Shown piece by piece: positions 60,201 through 64,000 of a DNA stretch of 64,000 bases. This DNA is from Symbiodinium natans. Taxonomy: Eukaryota > Sar > Dinophyceae > Suessiales > Symbiodiniaceae. The notes beneath the pieces were generated by a model, which ran no database searches, was not told the origin of the DNA, and worked only from the letters and a program-made list of their open reading frames with translations. The stretch is from contig CAJNDS010002457.1 of the NCBI GenBank assembly GCA_905221605.1, forward strand, positions 513,501-577,500, read 5' to 3'. Position 1 is the first letter of the stretch; every line of letters starts with the position of its first letter. The position numbers were made by a program, and so were the translations under genes.

Positions 60201-62438
60201 GTGCTTCGCGAACCTCTGGAGAAGGCTTTTCGCGCGCAAGCGCGGGAAGGTACTGGAGGTGGCATCAAGGCGCGCCCGATGGAGCTGTCCAGTTTGATGG
60301 TCCGGCTTCACTTTAGCCGAGCCAAAGCAGCCGGACGTTCGGCTGCTGTGCTCTTCGTTGACGGGCAACAGGCCTTCTACTCCACGTTGCGAGAGTATCT
60401 GTGGGGTAGTCTGCAGCAAGAAGGGGGCCTTGAGCAGGCTGTCCAGCGGCTGTTGGATGGCATCCATGTGGACTCACAGATATGTGATAGAGCTAAACAG
60501 TTGCTATCCCAGCCGGGGCGATTGGTTGAACTGGGCGTTTCGTCCAGTTTGAACTATATTTTTCAGGCACAGCTGACTGGTACATGGTACTGCATGAACC
60601 CACAGGCCCAGCAGGTTGTGCAGTCCTTTACGGGAACGGGACCTGGCTCACCGCTGGCCGACATCCTGTTTCAGGTCGTTTTCGACATAAGTCTGCGCTC
60701 CCTTGAACAAAGCTTGCGGGAGGCCGGCATGCTGCAGTCACCTCTCACGAACGGAGGGGATATGCCTTCGCAGTCTTGGTGCCCATGTTACATCCCGACA
60801 TGGGTTGACGACCTCGCAATTCTCATTGACGCCGACGCGCCAACAGAGCTAATGCATCGGCTTGATGCTGCCACTCGCGCGGCGCATGTGGCACTTGGGC
60901 TTGCCGGAATAGCAGTCAACCACTCCCCAAGAAAGACTGAGGCTGTCCTTGCAATGCGCGGAAAAGGGTCGCAAGAGGCTCGGCGTCAGGCTTGGGTGAG
61001 AGAAGCAGGTGTACACGAGGTAGAGGTTGCAGGACGCACGATCCGGTTGGTGTTGGCCAGTAGCTACCTTCATTTGGGCACGACAGTGTGTGCGTCTTCC
61101 ACAGATGCTCCAGATTTGCGAAGTCGCGGTGAGACCGCGTGGGCTAAATTCCTTCCCGTGCGCAGGCGGGTCCTCACCAACCCTGAGTTAAGCATTTCCG
61201 AACGCGTGCAAGTTGTTGATTCGCTCGTACTCAACAGCCTCATGCACGGGGCCGGAGTTTGGACGCTAGCTACCAGCAACGAGCGTGAAATGCTGCATGC
61301 GGCTTACATGCGCATTATGCGCGGTTGCATGAAACCATTGTTGGGCGCCAGTGTCGTGGGTTTGACGGACCAGGACGTGTGCTCGGCCCTGTGCGTTCTG
61401 AACCCGGAAGAGAACCTGTGGCTGCATCGGGCACGACTCCTCATGCAGTTGGTTCGGTCTGACTGCTATGGCTTGTGGTTTGTTTCCGAGGCGGAAAGCT
61501 TCTGGCTCCACCAGGCTGGGCAGGCCTTGTACCGAGTATGCTACCCGCTGCTAGGTCAGCCGGCGACCAATGTGGAATGCGTGCGCGAGTTTCGGCCTTG
61601 TAGACATTGGATGCAGCAAGCCAAGCAGCATGCAGCAGCGCTGACGTCTGCGGTGCAAAGCTTCAGGGCGCGGATTCTTCGTGCGCGGCAGACAGCTTGC
61701 AGGGCAGTTCGCAGGAGAATCTTCATAGCCAGAAGTCAGTTGCAGGATGGAATTGTTGCCATCCGCATCCCAACTGGAGTCTGCAGACAGCATAGCAGCT
61801 CGTGGACATGCCCTGAATGCCACCAAATGTTCGCGAATGCAGCAGCAGGCGGTTCACACATGAGACACATGCATGCGAGGCCTGCGGTTGCTTCGGCTGC
61901 CGTGGGTACAGCGTGCCAATGCTGCTGCGTTGAGTTTTGGTCCACCAGACGCCTTAGGCAACACTTACGCCAACAGCCGTCGTGTGGCGTCTGCTATGCT
62001 GAGGCGGACCTTGGATGTGAGGCGCCGCATCCTGATGTCGATGATGGCTGGCGCCCGCCGAGTACGGTTGCTGGACCACGTCCATGGTGGGCTACTCTCC
62101 AGCCTACTGCCCGGTCTTCCGTTGCCCCACCCATGTCACTGCCTTTGCCGCCGTACGTTTGTCATTTTGCCAGGGCATGTCGGGATTGGGACTTTGAGAA
62201 AATTAGGCAATTTTCAGGAGCCACCTTAGTATGGAATACAAGAGTGGTTGCTGCTGAATATGGTCTTTACACTTGGCCGCTAGACATAATCGGGCGCCAG
62301 GACTGGGAGGCCATTTTTGGAACCCTGAGTGCTATTGTCGAGGCTCACTGTACAGGGACTTGCTTTGAGAGGCAGGTTCTTGGGCTACGCTTCTGGGCAC
62401 GGGGTGACATTTTGCATGTTACAAGAGCCAGCGCATAG
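54249..62438 (+). CDS. LINE ORF2: minisatellite, RNase H, APE endonuclease, reverse transcriptase, C2H2 fingers
   Basis: From ATG 54249 (MTFELNIAYAF) to TAG 62436-62438, 2729 residues, although the frame is open upstream to 52617. Domains: repeats of about 21 residues (217-1077); RNase H about 1168-1320 with D1173 in FVDGTS and GNEMAD (D1311); APE-type endonuclease about 1398-1648 with FQETRE, LIDANAR (D1548), LDFV and DHHPL (D1636, H1637); reverse transcriptase about 1830-2250 with FVDGQQAF (D2038), GTGPGSPLADILF and WVDDLAI (D2187, D2188); then two C2H2-like fingers from C2521 (CPEC...HMRHMH) and C2556. All catalytic residues seem present. RNase H before the endonuclease is not the usual I-clade order (EN-RT-RNH). 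Confidence 0.88.
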   Translation: MTFELNIAYAFAASHSFHRDPRILENDEMDGDALRVQCQEETCGHTLAEIEPKWEWSDSCEAESLGYSDSHVQCTKRESVQKISGPTTFEDGAVPSLGGAGLLSSRCHSPIPHVMCTKISGKPLCSSGLPTVEDGTLSNLEGHEPISLQPLDAPVRSECLSCLKRADGRHRWGYRNLKKVHFDDDSWAVKAIASFRNELNNLREVARPSGTAEGVPQVQAHDLDPASGSAGLFVPKVQAEVSGLNPASRSAGLFVPQVQTEVSGLNPASRSAGLFVPQIQAEVSTVPFMPQVQAEVSGLNPASRSAGLFVPQVQTEVSGLNPASRSAGLFVPQIQAEVSTIPFMTQVQAEVQAEVSGLNPASRSAGLFVPQVQTEVSGLNPASRSAGLFVPQIQAEVSTIPFMPQVQAEVSGLNPASRSAGLFVPQVQTEVSGLNPASRSAGLFVPQIQAEVSTELFMLQVQAEVSGLSPASGSAGLCVPKVQSEVSGLYPASRSAGLSTPQMLEVSSSNAASVATLSTPQEAAKVPGYLASRSAGLTVPQVPTDPSADSVSRGLLVTAQAPAKVSGHHPASRSAGPSTLQVPGEVSAFTADSRSRQVQAATGLSTLRATGCSKGLRSQSNRPVGRTLHAASISRGLSLPASRSAGRSALQPAEASQSAALFASQVQAKVSGLNPASRSAGLSALMQPKVSGLNPASRSAGLSVQLQAEVSGLNPASGSAGLFVPKVQAEVSTELFTCQVQAEVSGLNPASGSAGLCVPHVQAEVSGLNPASRSAGLFVPQIQAEISAEPFMPQVQAEVSGPSLASGSAGLFAQGAVSGLNPASRSVGLFVPKRQAEVSGPNPASMSAGLFAPQIQAGVSTELFMPQVQAEVSGLSPASGSAGLLVPNSQAEVSGLNPASMSQQAEVSGSRSTPQLQAEVSGLSPATGCSKGFRSQSSQPVGRTLRVASFSRGLSLHLASQSAGACAPQPAEVSGLNPATRSAGLFVPQVQAEVSGLNPASRSAGLFMPQVQAEVSGPKPAGRLEGLFTPQIQAKVSDLSPTNRSAGLFAPKGEAEVSGLHSTSKSAGLFAPQFSQSTDLSTEQAVSHGAESSNMAAVISLEQAIPDEVCEARIKCDLCPNSIAQLLEDFTPDQWQLQLPDGMQLHESVAPWLEHEVDWRPCPCQQTLHLFVDGTSWPDAKHPPAWAVLAFWEGTTKKHWAGYLADILWGPDHSKFLGFDHPQALEAECVAMFIAQAMILAAKPSSAVIHYDCKVAARTAEGRWRLQGKLGEANVPRAMHALRAVAAEVGVPICFQHERSHTGIGGNEMADSLVKHVSKFPRAATEAPGEPVAFAIRHHMFAWLWVIANDAKVADMPYESPVQVIGESSNVMKEALATPAALAMQTASAAKEVIQLEWRLITYNSLSMQRVEQRQCLASHLSKQRCPVAGFQETRETCDVMRHFQGFKIFASMPIAGQGGCQLWFSTSAIANAESGPVTWDARGFSVTHSSPRCLVVTASCAGARFAFVCAHARTSAEKPDTIHEWWQWLAGIVNAIPRGRQVVLLIDANARFDAGVEGSMKPRNLNAEHFAHFLRRFELAATGVLNSAGQPIVTWTSPAGKPACLDFVAVPQSWRPFLSVHHDVPHFLDLHSGFDHHPLHADLKVCLELEVVKRRRVIDRAFLASDEGHQCAKQIFQSLPAVPWECDVDVHLSVINAHLTQASDMLPAKLPGPRKPGMSPDAWLLVRARHQYRHIARRARAMTQRIWLHAVFKAWRRPCYRANVCRPLAGLYALQARCCVSVRRLGQKLRKVTRKDEAQLTRKAMKDAKSEGPEALASHMRAVLRSGRRYKALQPNPVLLTGDSLLTEPEEVLDRLQQHFAQFERGEIGSLEQCRSREAPRPQVVPIEEIPTLHALTESFSQLKSGKAPGLTGLVAELYRAAPAEAARTHWPLLAKTCARGRGPLLWKGGIARAIPKPHKCLGEVTGWRNILLQEPAGKAVARVLREPLEKAFRAQAREGTGGGIKARPMELSSLMVRLHFSRAKAAGRSAAVLFVDGQQAFYSTLREYLWGSLQQEGGLEQAVQRLLDGIHVDSQICDRAKQLLSQPGRLVELGVSSSLNYIFQAQLTGTWYCMNPQAQQVVQSFTGTGPGSPLADILFQVVFDISLRSLEQSLREAGMLQSPLTNGGDMPSQSWCPCYIPTWVDDLAILIDADAPTELMHRLDAATRAAHVALGLAGIAVNHSPRKTEAVLAMRGKGSQEARRQAWVREAGVHEVEVAGRTIRLVLASSYLHLGTTVCASSTDAPDLRSRGETAWAKFLPVRRRVLTNPELSISERVQVVDSLVLNSLMHGAGVWTLATSNEREMLHAAYMRIMRGCMKPLLGASVVGLTDQDVCSALCVLNPEENLWLHRARLLMQLVRSDCYGLWFVSEAESFWLHQAGQALYRVCYPLLGQPATNVECVREFRPCRHWMQQAKQHAAALTSAVQSFRARILRARQTACRAVRRRIFIARSQLQDGIVAIRIPTGVCRQHSSSWTCPECHQMFANAAAGGSHMRHMHARPAVASAAVGTACQCCCVEFWSTRRLRQHLRQQPSCGVCYAEADLGCEAPHPDVDDGWRPPSTVAGPRPWWATLQPTARSSVAPPMSLPLPPYVCHFARACRDWDFEKIRQFSGATLVWNTRVVAAEYGLYTWPLDIIGRQDWEAIFGTLSAIVEAHCTGTCFERQVLGLRFWARGDILHVTRASA
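54898..57480 (+). repeat. Coding minisatellite, 63-bp unit with 165-bp higher-order repeat
   Basis: The basic unit encodes EVSGLNPASRSAGLFVPQVQ plus one residue. Between about 54960 and 55610 units are grouped as 21+21+13 residues (55 codons, 165 bp); one period is 177 bp because of an extra GTGCAAGCAGAG. Units after about 55700 are diverged. All lengths are multiples of three, so the ORF2 frame is kept, and the antisense strand also stays open. Confidence 0.93.
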
Positions 62439-62526
62439 CGCGGCAGGACGAATTTGAGGCGCGACTTTCAGTCACATGCAGAGCCCGCTGAAACCCTAAA
62501 CCCTAAACCCTAAACCCTAAACCCAG

Positions 62527-63539
62527 GTCGAAGAGCAGAGACTACAATGCCGGGTGGACGATTTGGTCGCGTCCGTCTTCCCAGTTCTGGTGGGCCGCAC
62601 TTGACAAACCTGGCGGGGCTTGTAATACAGGGGTCGGAATTATTTTCTAGTAGTCTGCCCTTAAGGCCCCTTGAAAACTATACCTATACGACAATAACCC
62701 CCCCCCCACAAAAAAAGAAATCAAACAAAAAAAGCCGTACTCTAATTATTACGGCTCCTACTGTGTCTTGCAGAGGGTCTTGCAAGCTTCTTCACCCGAA
62801 CTGCCGGTATCATTCGCACAGTTCTCTTTGGAACAGGGCGATGAAACCCTAAGCAAGAGATCCCTGTCATCAGACCCACAAGCCTATATCCCCCTTGGGA
62901 ATTATTTCTATTTTGTTCATATAAAACCCAAGAGGATATTAAACATATTATTTTTCCCTATATCCCCCTTGGGAATTATTTCTATTTTTGTTCATATAAA
63001 ACCCAAGAGGATATTAAACATATTATTTTCTTCAGGTTCTCAGGGGAGGTTTAGGGTTTAGGGTTTAGGGTTTAGGGTTTAGGGTTTAGGGAAGCTGGAA
63101 GCACGTTGCTTGAGCAGATCGGGCCACGCAACCGGAAGATCGGATCCCGGTCCCTGCACCTTCGCAGCGGGTGTGGGGTTTAGGGTTTAGGGTTTAGGGT
63201 TTAGGTTTTAGGGTTTAGGGTTTAGGGTTTAGGGTTTGGGATTTAGGGTTTAGGGTTTAAGGTTTGGGATTTAGGGTTTAGGGTTTAGGGTTTGGGGTTT
63301 GGGGTTTAGGGTTTAGGGTTGGGGAGTATTGATGCCCCGCGCAGCTCTGAACTCAAGGTTGCCCAGGCGCCCATGCAGGTGGCCGATTTTGTGCCCGAAG
63401 CTTCCCCCATCCCAACTCATCTCTTAAATGTGGGTTTAGGGTTTAGGGTTTAGGGCCATCTAACAACCCAAACCCCCTAAACCCTAAACCCTAAACCTTC
63501 AACCTACTGCAGCAAGCTCTCAACCTCGCAGCTCCCTGA
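62527..63539 (+). CDS. Five-exon 3' end of a host gene with telomere-repeat introns
   Basis: Exons: 62527-62589 (acceptor AAACCCAG; VEEQRLQCRVDDLVASVFPV and L; donor CTG|GTGGGC); 62774-63048 (acceptor CTACTGTGTCTTGCAG; starts RVLQASSPELPVSFAQFSLE); 63090-63170 (EAGSTLLEQIGPRNRKIGSR and onward); 63345-63429 (ELKVAQAPMQVADFVPEASP and onward; donor AAT|GTGGGT); 63513-63539 (acceptor CAACCTACTGCAG; QALNLAAP and TGA). All four joins keep phase. Intron 63049-63089 is 41 nt of pure TTTAGGG units. Exon two includes a 74-bp tandem duplication whose translation is hydrophobic (PLGNYFYFVHIKPKRILNIL). No domain recognised. The LINE lies upstream of exon one. Confidence 0.68.
62883..63030. repeat. Tandem duplication, 74-bp period
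   Basis: Two nearly identical AT-rich copies start at 62883 and 62957 (CCTATATCCCCCTTGGGAAT...). They lie within a long open exon. The period of 74 shifts frame between copies, so they encode different peptides. Confidence 0.9.
63049..63089 (+). other. Intron composed only of telomere units
   Basis: GTTTAGGG repeated, ending GTTTAG: 41 nt. Upstream exon ends CAG GGG AG, downstream exon begins G GAA GCT, giving AGG GAA after splicing. If retained, the frame stops at TAG after three further codons. Confidence 0.6.
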
Positions 63540-63569
63540 CTTTCAGAAAATAAAATCTCTTTCAACGCC
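63540..63569 (+). promoter_or_regulatory. Short intergenic segment with trans-splice-acceptor-like site
   Basis: Only 30 bases separate the TGA of the upstream gene from the next ATG. GACTTTCAG|AAAATAAAAT at 63537-63555 is a suitable acceptor for spliced-leader addition. Tandem same-strand genes with short spacers are typical of dinoflagellates. Confidence 0.45.
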
Positions 63570-63662
63570 ATGGCGAAGAAGAAGCAGCGTGGCCCCGGCG
63601 CAGGGGGTGCTGGCGCCGTCGCACCGGAGCAGAATGGAGGCGAGTGGTTCTGCTGCTGTGGG
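63570..63662 (+). CDS. First exon of the next gene
   Basis: ATG in strong context (CGCCATGGCG) begins MAKKKQRGPGAGGAGAVAPE, then QNGGEWFCCCG, 31 whole codons to TGTGGG|GTGTGA. Reading on stops at TGA after one codon, so splicing is needed. A basic, Gly/Ala-rich N terminus followed by WFCCCG. Function unknown. Confidence 0.6.
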
Positions 63663-64000
63663 GTGTGAACGGCTTTTTTTGTTAAGGGCTCATGTATTAC
63701 GGTATATACTTGGGCAGAGAGCTACGAAAATGGAGCCCGTAGAAATGGCCCCAGCAGACACTATATCGGGACATTACCGCGTCGGCTGAGTGCCCCTCTA
63801 CTGACGGTAGCTTGCTCATTTTAGCAAGTACTTCTGCTAGTAGTAGGGGCTTTAGGGACTTAGCCCTTACATGGTAGCGGGATATTCGGTGCCGAGTGAG
63901 TTCCATAAGGCCCTGGCAAGAACCAGCAAGGTCAGGGTTTAGGGTTTAGGGCTAGGGTTTAGGGTTTACGGTTTAGGGCTAGGGTTTAGGGTTTATAGGG

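Larger units (their letters stand above)
52416..62491 (+). mobile_element. Non-LTR retrotransposon (LINE) with RNase H, APE endonuclease and RT
   Basis: About 10 kb between two CCCTAAA tracts. It has a 5' region of about 300 bp, ORF1 (zinc finger plus coiled coil), ORF2 (minisatellite, RNase H, APE endonuclease, RT, C2H2 fingers) and a 3' tail of only about 53 bases that runs directly into AAACCCT repeats. No LTR, no poly(A) and no clear target duplication were seen. Both ORFs are intact. Exact ends are inferred from where telomere repeats stop and start. Confidence 0.88.

Overview
The window looks like nuclear DNA of a dinoflagellate, most likely Symbiodiniaceae-like (inference). The grounds are: hundreds of plant-type telomere heptamers (TTTAGGG / CCCTAAA) scattered on both strands; a 13-base match to the 3' end of the dinoflagellate spliced leader (ATTTTGGCTCAAG) inside a retrotransposon LTR; very short exon-like islands with GT, GC and apparently GA donors; and a Ty1/copia element of the elaborate kind known from dinoflagellates. 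I see no bacterial operon, rRNA or tRNA gene.

Layout. (1) 1-18.8 kb: telomere-type tracts, small fold-back elements, microsatellites and many short exon-like islands, mostly on the + strand. (2) 18,798-29,561: a complete Ty1/copia LTR retrotransposon with identical 156-bp LTRs, a 5-bp target duplication (TTTGG), primer site, polypurine tract and two intact ORFs. The first ORF carries a HAD-like domain. The second is a Gag-Pol of about 2,638 residues with an extra C5-methyltransferase-like segment between integrase and reverse transcriptase and a 2OG-Fe(II) dioxygenase (TET/JBP-like) domain after RNase H. (3) 29.6-52.4 kb: more telomere tracts, at least eleven fold-back families, and the best exon chains: a FYVE-type zinc-finger exon, coiled-coil exons and two minus-strand genes. 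(4) 52.4-62.5 kb: a non-LTR retrotransposon (LINE) with a zinc-finger/coiled-coil ORF1 and a giant ORF2 containing a coding minisatellite, RNase H, APE endonuclease, reverse transcriptase and C2H2 fingers. It sits between telomere-type tracts. (5) 62.5-64 kb: the 3' end of a multi-exon gene with phase-consistent introns built of telomere repeats, followed 30 bp later by the first exon of the next gene on the same strand.

Main interpretation. The telomere-like tracts are not chromosome ends. In several places they lie exactly where introns must be, supply GTTTAG donors or TTTAG acceptors, and leave flanking exons in phase. One 41-nt intron is made only of TTTAGGG units. Elsewhere the tracts are bordered by direct duplications of 9-18 bp, like an inserted element. 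Together this suggests that telomere-repeat insertions (alone or inside fold-back elements) seed or expand introns in this genome. The two retrotransposons also lie in telomere-like sequence.

Limits. Exons were called by eye from open frame, splice-like borders and phase. No transcript, homology search or fold prediction was available, so individual exons are candidates; the chained ones are the safer calls.
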